Assembly (NCBI GenBank): GCA_020725315.1
Contig: DYFG01000035.1
Coordinates: 1-13,097, forward strand
Direction of reading: 5' to 3'
DNA from: Nitrosotalea sp.
GTDB lineage: Archaea > Halobacteriota > Syntropharchaeia > Alkanophagales > Methanospirareceae
DNA length: 13,097 nucleotides
In this document: piece after piece, positions 1 to 6,256 of the stretch
Position numbering within the stretch: position 1 is the stretch's first letter
Layout: each line of letters starts with the position of its first letter
Notes under the pieces: model-generated
What the model saw: the letters and a program-made list of their open reading frames with translations, nothing else
Told to the model about the DNA's origin: nothing
The model's database searches: none
Made by a program: the position numbers and the translations under genes

Positions 1-226
1 GCTCGGTGGGCATAAAGCGTTTTATATGAGGAAAGTAATGACCAAGGTAGGCGTGTCGATCGTGTCTGAACTTGATACACACGTGCTCACGAGATGGAAG
101 ATTAAGGCTTATAAATCACTGAATGAAGCACTTGAAGGTGAAAAAAAGGATAAGGTTGAAATAGGTATAGTTAAAAATGGTTTGGATACATTATTAGTGC
201 CAGCCACAAATAATCTTACTGTGTGA
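1..226 (+). CDS. LarA-like (nickel-dependent lactate racemase family) protein, C-terminal fragment
   Basis: The gene enters from the left edge. The reading frame is open from position 2 with no need for a start codon, so the internal ATG at 26 is not the real start, and about 74 C-terminal residues are seen. It opens with LGGHKAFYMRK, then a V-S-I-V-S-E-L strand, a K-S-L-N-E-A-L-E helix and a V-E-I-G-I-V-K-N-G-L-D-T-L-L-V-P ending. This matches the C-terminal pattern of the LarA/DUF2088 family as I know it (GGHKA, then 'deALe', then a strand ending in G..llP). Family members are racemases of 2-hydroxyacids using a nickel-pincer cofactor. The substrate here is unknown, because most of the protein, including the cofactor lysine and catalytic histidines, lies outside the window. 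Only 9 bp separate it from the eL19 gene, so it is probably co-transcribed with the ribosomal genes, which is an unusual neighbour. The family call is tentative. Confidence 0.55.
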   Translation, partial: LGGHKAFYMRKVMTKVGVSIVSELDTHVLTRWKIKAYKSLNEALEGEKKDKVEIGIVKNGLDTLLVPATNNLTV

Positions 227-235
227 GGATAAGTT

Positions 236-700
236 ATGGTAAATCTGGCGAGTCAGAAGAGGCTAGCAGCACAGGTTTTGAAGGTAGGCGAGGGGAGAGT
301 CTGGATAGACCCCGTTGCTGCCGAGGAGATAGCCAAAGCAATAACGAGAGAGGACATTCGAGGTTTGATAGAAGAAGGTGTGATCAGGAGGAAGCAGAAA
401 AGGGGTGTAAGCAGAGGTAGAGCACGCATGAGAGATAAACAAAAGTCACTCGGGCGTAGGAGGGGTCAGGGATCAAGAAAAGGAGCAAAAGGTGCAAGAA
501 GGGGAAAGAAACAACGGTGGATAACAAAGATAAGGGCTTTACGCAGAAGATTAAAAGAGCTCAGGAGTGGAGGTTATCTCGATAAGACCACCTATCGGAG
601 GATGTATAATAAGGCGAAAGGCGGTGAGTTCAGAAATGTGTCTCATCTAAATGATTATTTAACCGCGAATGGACTGCTAACAAGGGAGGAAGCAAAATAG
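236..700 (+). CDS. rpl19e: 50S ribosomal protein L19e (eL19)
   Basis: This is a 154-residue, strongly basic protein with the archaeal/eukaryotic eL19 pattern. The N-terminal part (residues 1-50: SQKRLAAQVLKVGEGRVWID, then an E-D-I-R-G-L-I-E-E-G helix) is followed by the arginine/lysine-rich arm near residues 50-85, with GRRRGQGSRKGAKGARRGKK. The helical tail carries R-A-L-R-R-R-L-K-E-L and YRRMYNKAKGGEFR. It is a large-subunit protein that contacts 23S rRNA near the tunnel exit and bridges to the small subunit. Archaea-specific presence together with uL18 and uS5 downstream marks the spc ribosomal operon. The stop is immediately followed by the uL18 ATG with no spacer, so translation is probably coupled. 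The length is normal for the family. Confidence 0.97.
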   Translation: MVNLASQKRLAAQVLKVGEGRVWIDPVAAEEIAKAITREDIRGLIEEGVIRRKQKRGVSRGRARMRDKQKSLGRRRGQGSRKGAKGARRGKKQRWITKIRALRRRLKELRSGGYLDKTTYRRMYNKAKGGEFRNVSHLNDYLTANGLLTREEAK

Positions 701-1258
701 ATGGGGAGAGCAAAAGGTCCAACATATCGCGTGCCATTTAGAAGGAGAAGAGAAGGTAAGACCGACTATCGAAGGAGACTGAAACTGTTGCAGAGCGGAA
801 AGCATCGCGTTGTGGTGAGAAGAAGCAACAGATACATCAGGATGCAGTTGGTTTCTCCAAGTAAGACCGGTGATAACACCCTTGTTGCTGCTATCTCATC
901 TGAACTTACGACATATGGGTATGACGGTGGGAAATGTAACTGTCCCGCGGCTTATCTTACCGGACTGCTATTTGGCAAGAGAGCAAGAGAAGCTGGTATT
1001 GACGAAGGGGTCCTCGATATAGGGCTCCATACACCCACTCATGGATCAAACATATACGCGGCGTTAAAAGGTGCTCTTGATAGTGGGCTGACTATCCCTC
1101 ATGACCCAGCAGTTATTCCTTCCGAGGACCGCCTCAGCGGAAAAAATAGTGCTACTCTCTCACAAAATCCTACTATCCTAGATAAGTTCCATGATGTGAG
1201 AGATAAGATAATGAATGAGCAGATAAAAGAGAAGAAGGAGAGGTCTGATACTGGATGA
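701..1258 (+). CDS. rpl18: 50S ribosomal protein L18 (uL18, archaeal L18/L5e type)
   Basis: This is a 185-residue protein of the archaeal L18P/L5e type, which binds 5S rRNA in the central protuberance. Diagnostic segments are GPTYRVPFRRRREGKTDYR at the N-terminus, R-V-V-V-R-R-S-N-R-Y-I-R near residue 40, PAAYLTGLLFGKRA near 82-95, and VLDIGLHTPTHGSNIYAALKGALDSGL in the middle, cited here as scattered blocks. The ATG at 701 directly abuts the eL19 stop. The last codon overlaps the uS5 start as ATGA (uS5 ATG at 1255, stop TGA at 1256-1258), which implies translational coupling. One oddity is K-C-N-C just before PAAYLTG (Cys79 and Cys81), where I expect Asn-Thr-type residues in most archaeal homologues. 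This is the normal third position in the eL19-uL18-uS5-uL30 order. Confidence 0.97.
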   Translation: MGRAKGPTYRVPFRRRREGKTDYRRRLKLLQSGKHRVVVRRSNRYIRMQLVSPSKTGDNTLVAAISSELTTYGYDGGKCNCPAAYLTGLLFGKRAREAGIDEGVLDIGLHTPTHGSNIYAALKGALDSGLTIPHDPAVIPSEDRLSGKNSATLSQNPTILDKFHDVRDKIMNEQIKEKKERSDTG

Positions 1259-1896
1259 TGAAAGAAGATAGGAAGAGAATCCAGGAGGAAGGAGCTGCGG
1301 AAGCATGGACACCGGTCACCCAATTAGGGGCGATGGTGCAAAGAGGGGAAATAAAATCCATTGATGAGGCACTCCGATCTAAATATCCCTTGAAAGAATA
1401 TCAAATTGTTGATGTCCTCCTCCCTGACCTCGGTGAAGAGGTCGTGGATATAAACCTTGTCCAGAGAATGACCGATTCAGGAAGGCGGGTGAAGTTCAGA
1501 GTATGCGCTATCGTAGGAAATAGCGATGGTTACCTTGGCATAGGGGTAGGTAAGGACGCTCTTGTCCGTAACGGTATTGTGAAGGCAGTTAGAGCTGCAA
1601 AATTGAACCTTACCTATATCAAGCGCGGTTGTGGGTCGTGGGAATGCAACTGTGGTCAGAACCATTCTATCCCGTTCAAGGTCGTTGGGAAATCAGGGAG
1701 TGTTGAAATAACGCTGATTCCTGCTCCTAAGGGTATAGGTCTCGCAGCAGGTGACATCCCGAAGCGTGTGCTAGCATTCGCAGGCGTTAAGGATGTATGG
1801 ACCCGGAAAAAAGGTGAAACAAGAACAACATTTAATCAGGCTATCGCTACATACAACGCATTAAAGAATACCGCTGCGGTGAAGACAAAGGAATGA
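1255..1896 (+). CDS. rps5: 30S ribosomal protein S5 (uS5)
   Basis: This is a 213-residue archaeal uS5, a small-subunit protein at the mRNA entry channel that contributes to decoding accuracy. The N-terminal dsRNA-binding-like domain holds VQRMTDSGRRVKFRV, then G-N-S-D-G-Y-L-G-I-G-V-G-K near residues 88-100. The archaeal signature RGCGSWECNCGQNHSIPFK covers residues 124-142, with cysteines 126, 131 and 133. The C-terminal domain has IPAPKGIGLAAGDIPKRVL and ends in TRTTFNQAIATYNAL. Two methionines open the frame (1255 and 1258). The first overlaps the uL18 stop as ATGA, and I take it as the start because of that coupling. Length and blocks are typical. A 40-bp gap to uL30 is longer than the other gaps in this ribosomal group. 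Confidence 0.97.
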   Translation: MMKEDRKRIQEEGAAEAWTPVTQLGAMVQRGEIKSIDEALRSKYPLKEYQIVDVLLPDLGEEVVDINLVQRMTDSGRRVKFRVCAIVGNSDGYLGIGVGKDALVRNGIVKAVRAAKLNLTYIKRGCGSWECNCGQNHSIPFKVVGKSGSVEITLIPAPKGIGLAAGDIPKRVLAFAGVKDVWTRKKGETRTTFNQAIATYNALKNTAAVKTKE

Positions 1897-1936
1897 ATAT
1901 ATTTTTAGTAAAGGTTTTTACGGAGCAAAAAAGTTT

Positions 1937-2404
1937 ATGTATGCTATAATAAGACTAAGGGGCAGTTTAAACGTAAGGCCAGAGATAAAATATACGTTAG
2001 CGCTTCTTCGATTACACCGGGTGAACCACTGTGTAGTAGTAGACGATAATGCTTATTACAAAGGAATGATAATGAAGGTAAAGGATTACATTGCGTGGGG
2101 TGGGATCTCCGAGGATATGCTTGCGCTTTTATTAACAAAACGGGGGAGATTAGAAGGGGGCAAGAGGCTTACTGATGAGTATATACGCGAGAATACGCCT
2201 TTCGGTTCGATGAAGGAACTTGCTCACGCGCTGTATGAAGGAAAAGCGGAGATGAAAGATTTGATGGCTTTCAAAATCAAACCTCTTTTCAGGCTACATC
2301 CACCAAGAAAAGGGCACAGGGGGATTAAAAGAAGTGTGAAGAAGGGAGGCGAACTCGGCTATCACGGCGATAAAATCAACGAGTTGTTGTATAAGATGAG
2401 GTGA
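1937..2404 (+). CDS. rpl30: 50S ribosomal protein L30 (uL30)
   Basis: This is a 155-residue archaeal uL30, the long form with a C-terminal extension relative to the roughly 60-residue bacterial protein. Clear blocks are the opening MYAIIRLRGSLNVRPEI, the L-A-L-L-R-L-H-R-V-N-H-C segment, D-N-A-Y-Y-K-G-M-I-M-K-V-K-D-Y-I-A-W-G, and a C-terminal FRLHPPRKGHRGIKRSVKKG, followed by GELGYHGDKINELL. It is a large-subunit protein bound to 23S rRNA. The ATG at 1937 gives the family-standard N-terminus; a modest GGAG (1922-1925) lies upstream. It ends the ribosomal series here. In the common archaeal order uL15 and SecY would follow, but a lipid-biosynthesis gene comes next. Confidence 0.97.
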   Translation: MYAIIRLRGSLNVRPEIKYTLALLRLHRVNHCVVVDDNAYYKGMIMKVKDYIAWGGISEDMLALLLTKRGRLEGGKRLTDEYIRENTPFGSMKELAHALYEGKAEMKDLMAFKIKPLFRLHPPRKGHRGIKRSVKKGGELGYHGDKINELLYKMR

Positions 2405-2421
2405 AGGTCTTCACAATACCG

Positions 2422-2461
2422 CACTCTTTTATTTATTAGACGGGTTTTAATCTTAAAAGTA
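2422..2461 (+). promoter_or_regulatory. Putative archaeal promoter of the GGGP synthase gene
   Basis: The 57-bp gap after uL30 contains an AT-rich box, TTTTATTTAT, at 2427-2436. Its centre is about 26-30 bp upstream of the ATG at 2462, the usual TATA-to-start distance in archaea. No Shine-Dalgarno sequence precedes the ATG (the bases before it are CTTAAAAGTA). Together this suggests a nearly leaderless transcript starting at or just before the ATG. The same T-rich stretch could also act as an oligo-T terminator for the ribosomal operon. This is inference from spacing and composition only. Confidence 0.4.
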
Positions 2462-3148
2462 ATGAATGCAGAAAAGACCCCCTGGAAAAATTGGAAACAT
2501 ATCACAAAACTCGATCCAGACAAGTATATCTCACCAGATGTTTTGGAAATCATCGTGGAGAGTGGGACTGATGCAATTATGATCTCAGGGACTCAAAATA
2601 TCACCACTAAAAACACATACCAGCTTATATCTCTTTTGAAGAGCTATAAAATCCCGAAGATCCTGGAGCCTGTTACTCCTGAAGTGGTCTTGTCTGAAGA
2701 TGTGGATTATATCTTCGTGCCTTTGGTCCTCAATGCGAGCGATGTGGATTGGATTATAGGTAAGCATAAGGATTGGATAATGAAGCAATCAATTACCTGG
2801 GAAAAAGTTATACCAGAGGCGTATATCGTCATGAATCCAGAATCCGCAGTAGCGCAAGTGACCAAATCAAAGACCGACTTAGCCACGGATGAGGTCATCG
2901 CGTATGCACAATATGCAGAGAGATATCTCGGTCTTCCGATTATCTACATTGAATATAGCGGTGCCTATGGCGACCCCAACGTAGTAAAAAGAGTCACTGA
3001 ATCGTTAAATAAAGCATCGTTATTCTACGGTGGGGGAATCGAATCGCAGCAGGACGCGGTCGAGATGAAACGATATGCAGATGTTATTGTTGTTGGAAAT
3101 GTGGTATATACCAGCATAGATAAGTTTATTGCGACTATCCCGAGATAG
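2462..3148 (+). CDS. Geranylgeranylglyceryl phosphate synthase (GGGPS, PcrB/TIM-barrel family)
   Basis: This 228-residue enzyme is expected to join sn-glycerol-1-phosphate to geranylgeranyl diphosphate, forming the first ether bond of archaeal membrane lipids. The TIM-barrel blocks are easy to follow: W-K-H-I-T-K-L-D-P-D (residues 11-20), G-T-D-A-I-M-I-S-G-T-Q-N (35-46), ILEP (67-70), D-Y-I-F-V-P-L-V-L-N (82-91), EAYIVMNPESAVAQVTK (119-135), the substrate-binding YIEYSGAYGDP (162-172), F-Y-G-G-G-I (188-193) and VVGNVVY (210-216). The phosphate-binding GGGI and GN motifs are intact. It resembles the Archaeoglobus-type (group I) enzyme that I remember closely, rather than the larger group II form of many other archaea. 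Length is normal. It faces the mmp operon convergently with a 49-bp gap. Confidence 0.95.
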   Translation: MNAEKTPWKNWKHITKLDPDKYISPDVLEIIVESGTDAIMISGTQNITTKNTYQLISLLKSYKIPKILEPVTPEVVLSEDVDYIFVPLVLNASDVDWIIGKHKDWIMKQSITWEKVIPEAYIVMNPESAVAQVTKSKTDLATDEVIAYAQYAERYLGLPIIYIEYSGAYGDPNVVKRVTESLNKASLFYGGGIESQQDAVEMKRYADVIVVGNVVYTSIDKFIATIPR

Positions 3149-3197
3149 GGAGGGGCGAAGCTCGTGATTCCAGTGGAAATAGGGGGTGTGTGTCTGG

Positions 3198-4091
3198 TTA
3201 AAATACACTCCCGGTTACCGCTTCAGGGAGAATCTTGAGCAGATAACCCCTATACAACGATTTTTTAATCTCACCAATCTCAGAAAGTTTCTTCTTACCC
3301 ACCTCGATCTCCCTTATCCTCGCCACCTCATCATCATCTATAATCATCCGTAGACCATCTAAGTGGATGATGAAGGGTAATTCCTCGCCCGCTTTTGGAG
3401 GCATAACCAGCTCGATTAATTCCTTTATAAACAAAGGAGACGCGGCTAACGGGTCTTCCTCTACTTCCTTCCTTTTCTCATCCAGAATCATCCCCAATTT
3501 GGACGCCATTGCTTCTAATGTATCAAACTCCTCTTTTCTCCGCATCCTATCAGTTCTTCTTCCTATCCCACCCAGATAATGTTCTAACTCAAGGTCAGGC
3601 GGACCTCCTACTATCAGATAAGGCACCTTAATCACGTCGCATATCCCCCTCTTTACCTCTATACACTCCTTTAAATTGCCGAATACAAATACCACGGCAT
3701 CGCATTCCTCCATTATCATCTTCTCTTCTGCGGTTATCTGTGCAATCCGCTTTCCCACACCTCTCGCTAACCCCATCATATCGGTAATCGCTCCTTTCCG
3801 CCTCAGATATTCTCCTATATCACAAAGCGGATTAACCGCGTGATGTTTCCCGAGAGACGGAGTTACCACCACTATCTCCGCTCCAGCGAGGGGTAAATCG
3901 ATTAACTTCCCACCCAGTTCTTTTACTTTATTCCTTATCTCGCGCTCCTCCTCTTCAGGGAATGCCATATGCAGTATGGTATCGGTCTGCATCACCAACT
4001 CTTGTACTATAACCCCCCCTATATCCTCTACGAGCTCCCTCAGTTCGTTAAACTTATACACACCTCCCTCAAACATCATTATTTTATACAT
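3198..4091 (-). CDS. mmp7: Methanogenesis marker protein 7 (Mmp7), MCR activation component
   Basis: This 297-residue protein shows the Mmp7 pattern: an opening M-Y-K-I-M-M-F-E-G-G-V-Y-K with ELRELVEDIGGVIVQE, then LPLAGAEIVVVTPSLGKHHA near residues 66-85, VNPLCDIGEYLRRKGAITDM (86-105), GLARGVGKRIAQITAEEK (107-124), and a strand ECDAVVFVFGNLKECIE (129-145). The C-terminal half ends in a basic K-K-S-L-Y-R-G-Y-L-L-K-I-L-P. Several cysteines (90, 130, 143, 151) sit in the central part. Mmp7 is restricted to organisms with methyl-coenzyme M reductase. From recollection, it is part of the McrC/Mmp/A2 complex that activates MCR with ATP. It overlaps the end of mmp17 by 13 nt, so the pair is translationally coupled. 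No oligo-T terminator is visible after its stop. Confidence 0.9.
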   Translation of the reverse strand: MYKIMMFEGGVYKFNELRELVEDIGGVIVQELVMQTDTILHMAFPEEEEREIRNKVKELGGKLIDLPLAGAEIVVVTPSLGKHHAVNPLCDIGEYLRRKGAITDMMGLARGVGKRIAQITAEEKMIMEECDAVVFVFGNLKECIEVKRGICDVIKVPYLIVGGPPDLELEHYLGGIGRRTDRMRRKEEFDTLEAMASKLGMILDEKRKEVEEDPLAASPLFIKELIELVMPPKAGEELPFIIHLDGLRMIIDDDEVARIREIEVGKKKLSEIGEIKKSLYRGYLLKILPEAVTGSVF

Positions 4092-4645
4092 ACATCGTCC
4101 CCCAAAACACGTACTATCTCCTCAGCTTTCTTCTTCCACTCCCCTCCTATCGGATTCTCCGACGCGATAATCGTTATCCTTCGAGGCGATGGAAGAGGAT
4201 ACCGTACCCGTGCACCTTCAGGTAAGATCCTATCTATTCCATCTAATATCCGCGGTATCAAATCCTCTCTTGGATCATAGACAATCAAATCTTTTAGTGC
4301 CTCCGCTTCTTCTCTCCCCTCTACTTTTAAACCTATCTCTAATCTGCCTATCTGGTGGACTCTCTCTCCATATTTATCCCAGAGCACGGCGAGTATTTTC
4401 GGTGCAAATTTCTCATCAGTTATCTTTAACTTATCTATCTCTGGTTGTGTAACATCGCGTACCTTTGTGGGGCTTGCCACCCGTCCGATCTTAACCGAGA
4501 TAAGAAAGACCGGCTCCTTCGGGTCGATATAGAGGTACGTATGGTCTATACTGGTCCTCACCCCTAAATCTCGGAATGTATCTTGACAGATTTTTCCGTA
4601 CGATGTATTTGCGAACTCGTCTCCTCCTTCGACTTTTACCTCCAT
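4079..4645 (-). CDS. mmp17: Methanogenesis marker protein 17 (Mmp17), MCR activation component
   Basis: This 188-residue protein matches the Mmp17 family: M-E-V-K-V-E-G-G-D-E-F-A-N at the start, then Y-G-K-I-C-Q-D-T-F-R-D-L-G-V, FLISVKIGRVASPTKVRDVT near residues 48-67, and a later VYDPREDLIPRILDGIDRILP. No membrane segment or signal peptide is seen. The family occurs only with MCR and is commonly next to mmp7. From recollection, both were found in the ATP-driven MCR activation complex with McrC, Mmp3 and component A2. It lies between mmp14 (28 bp upstream) and mmp7 (13-nt overlap), so the three genes form one minus-strand operon. The start context has only a weak GGGTG upstream of the ATG at 4645. 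The biochemical role of this subunit itself cannot be read from the sequence. Confidence 0.88.
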   Translation of the reverse strand: MEVKVEGGDEFANTSYGKICQDTFRDLGVRTSIDHTYLYIDPKEPVFLISVKIGRVASPTKVRDVTQPEIDKLKITDEKFAPKILAVLWDKYGERVHQIGRLEIGLKVEGREEAEALKDLIVYDPREDLIPRILDGIDRILPEGARVRYPLPSPRRITIIASENPIGGEWKKKAEEIVRVLGDDVCIK

Positions 4646-4673
4646 CTCAACACCCTACATACATATAATCTAC

Positions 4674-6140
4674 TTATTTTACATCAGCCGAATTTATAGG
4701 TATTTTTTTCTGCAGTTTTACCCGCTGCCCATACACACATCCATGACCTTGAACGCCGCCTATAGGATTCCCCGCTGTACCAAACTGATGCATGCACCTC
4801 CCAAGGACTGCTGTACCTCTCGCCAGCGCATCGTCTGCAAATATCACCTCATTATCCATATTCCTTCCAAATAAATTGCTCAATTTATCCAATATGAGCT
4901 CGGGCTTCTTACCCGTTATTCCCGCTCTCCCTGTTATCCCAATCTTTGTGTCAGGCAGAAGTAACCCTTCTTCCTTCGCTCTCCCCACCAGACCTTCCAC
5001 GAGACACGCCGCTATCTCATCTATTACGGGGATGATATACCGCTCTCCCTCCTCTTTCACGAGCTCTGCACCAATATCAGCTATTTTAGGCAGATTTGAG
5101 AGGTTATCCCCCGCATCAACGCCAATTAAGACCACGCCATTTTTCTCGGCTGCATCGACATTCACAGGAACTCCTCCTACTCTCGTGCGGTCACCTTTTA
5201 CCGTTTCTATGCATACCTGCCTTAATATAGCATCCACATATCCTTTCACTACCTCCCTTTTTATTCTCTTCCACGGTATACTCCTCCCTGCTAAATCGAG
5301 CACTGAAGGGAAGTCAACCTTCACTACCTTGGTTACAATAGCATCAGGTATTGCGCCGGCCAAGCCGCAAAAGCTCCCGGTAATGCATGCGTATGGTACT
5401 TTATCATCGGTTATTCGACCTGAGAGGGTCGTGCCAAAATCCAGCGATGAAACGGGGCTTCGATAATCAACATCCAGCCATTTAGCCGCCTCTTTAAGTC
5501 CAGCAGTAACGAGCTCACCCTCCATCTCATTCCCCACTATTGACTCGCCTCCAGGTGGGATGTTTCCGGTCACAGCGCCGTCGAAATAAGTCCTGGTCAT
5601 CCGAGAAAACGCCCTCAAGTCAGGTGTGATATTCTCGATCAGCATAGGAGAGATCATCTTCCGGGGTGGTACACCAGCGAGAATGCATCCTTCTGCCAGG
5701 GCTTTTGTTACCCCTTCAACCTCCTCAACCTTAGAGAAACACGCAGTCACACCGGTCGAGCGCACGACGAAATGCAAATCAGCGATGGTTATTCCTGCAG
5801 ACCGTGCAGCTTCCTGCAGTGTCTTTTTCACCAAATCTGCAATAGAGCCCTCGGAAAGGTCCACCATGCTTATCGTATGGCAGAAGGCATTGCGTGGAGA
5901 AAGAGCTTCTCGTGTCATTCTTACTGCCTTATCAAGGATATATGTTCTTCCACTTCTCAGATCCGTAGCAGTTAGGATAGCTTTGGTAGTGCTGTTTCCA
6001 AGTTCAACACTCGCCACGATAAAAATCGGCTTTAGTGAGAGGTCCCCGCGAGATAGTCGTAATTGGAAATGCAAATCTGCGTAACTGATCTTCTGCGTTC
6101 TGAGTATTCTCGGCTGATGCCTTTTCTCAAATATGCCCAT
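4674..6140 (-). CDS. mmp14: Methanogenesis marker protein 14 (Mmp14), ASKHA-like
   Basis: This 488-residue protein is recognised as Mmp14. It carries an early phosphate-loop-like block V-A-S-V-E-L-G-N-S-T-T-K-A-I-L near residues 43-57, then S-P-R-N-A-F-C-H-T-I-S-M-V-D, FVVRSTGVTACFSKVEEVEG, AEGCILAGVPPRKMISPML, YFDGAVTGNIPPGGESIVGN, a second glycine-rich block V-S-S-L-D-F-G-T-T-L-S-G-R-I, and a third L-I-G-V-D-A-G-D-N. These D/E-x-G-x-T-style loops resemble the sugar-kinase/Hsp70/activator (ASKHA) fold, which is inference. Its exact function is unknown, but it occurs with MCR-containing metabolism. About 40 residues precede the first conserved block, perhaps a lineage-specific extension. I chose the ATG at 6140 over the GTG at 6146 because the latter lies inside the Shine-Dalgarno GGAGTGAT. 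It heads the mmp14-mmp17-mmp7 operon and is divergent from mtrE. Confidence 0.88.
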   Translation of the reverse strand: MGIFEKRHQPRILRTQKISYADLHFQLRLSRGDLSLKPIFIVASVELGNSTTKAILTATDLRSGRTYILDKAVRMTREALSPRNAFCHTISMVDLSEGSIADLVKKTLQEAARSAGITIADLHFVVRSTGVTACFSKVEEVEGVTKALAEGCILAGVPPRKMISPMLIENITPDLRAFSRMTRTYFDGAVTGNIPPGGESIVGNEMEGELVTAGLKEAAKWLDVDYRSPVSSLDFGTTLSGRITDDKVPYACITGSFCGLAGAIPDAIVTKVVKVDFPSVLDLAGRSIPWKRIKREVVKGYVDAILRQVCIETVKGDRTRVGGVPVNVDAAEKNGVVLIGVDAGDNLSNLPKIADIGAELVKEEGERYIIPVIDEIAACLVEGLVGRAKEEGLLLPDTKIGITGRAGITGKKPELILDKLSNLFGRNMDNEVIFADDALARGTAVLGRCMHQFGTAGNPIGGVQGHGCVYGQRVKLQKKIPINSADVK

Positions 6141-6141
6141 T

Positions 6142-6149
6142 ATCACTCC
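6142..6149 (-). promoter_or_regulatory. Shine-Dalgarno site of mmp14 that decides its start
   Basis: Read on the minus strand, GGAGTGAT precedes ATG (6140) at normal spacing and is close to the archaeal consensus GGAGGTGAT. The alternative in-frame GTG at 6146 would lie inside this site, so the ATG is preferred. Confidence 0.7.
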
Positions 6150-6185
6150 TTTTCACTCCCTCTATGACCTTTTAAAAAATCAGAG

Positions 6186-6247
6186 CAATAAATATCTTTG
6201 GTTTTTACGTGAAAAAATAGAAAGCTTTATAAAGGGGATATTTATTG
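6186..6247. repeat. 11-bp perfect inverted repeat in the mmp14/mtrE divergent promoter region
   Basis: CAATAAATATC at 6186-6196 is exactly mirrored by GATATTTATTG at 6237-6247, with 40 bp between the arms and 51 bp centre to centre, near five helical turns. Each divergent gene therefore has the same 11-mer upstream in its own reading direction. On the mmp14 side the copy lies about 46 bp before the ATG and could serve as a TATA box, giving a short leader with the Shine-Dalgarno site. On the mtrE side it falls between the probable TATA box and the ATG, where a regulator could block transcription. AT-rich arms may coincide by chance, so function is inference. Confidence 0.5.
6220..6234 (+). promoter_or_regulatory. 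Probable TATA box and upstream element of the mtr operon
   Basis: The 10-bp palindrome CTTTATAAAG at 6225-6234 is a good archaeal TATA element, preceded by purines (AATAGAAAG) as expected of a BRE. Its centre lies about 27 bp before the ATG at 6257, so transcription should start at or next to that ATG and give a leaderless mtrE message. No convincing Shine-Dalgarno sequence stands in front of this ATG. Confidence 0.6.
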
Positions 6248-6256
6248 TCTTATACT

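Noticed and set aside
1897..1936. Possible terminator between uS5 and uL30
   Set aside because: T-runs are short (five at most), and both genes belong to one conserved operon order; an internal promoter is equally possible but not supported.
4792..5466. 224-codon open frame on the plus strand, opposite mmp14
   Set aside because: It is antisense to a well-recognised conserved gene, has serine/proline/threonine-rich low-complexity composition typical of shadow frames, and has no ribosome binding site.
6141..6146. GTG start for Mmp14 two codons upstream
   Set aside because: The GTG lies within the Shine-Dalgarno sequence that serves the ATG at 6140.
6245..6256. TTG start for MtrE four codons upstream
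   Set aside because: The ATG at 6257 fits the TATA-to-start spacing of a leaderless message, and no good ribosome binding site supports the TTG.
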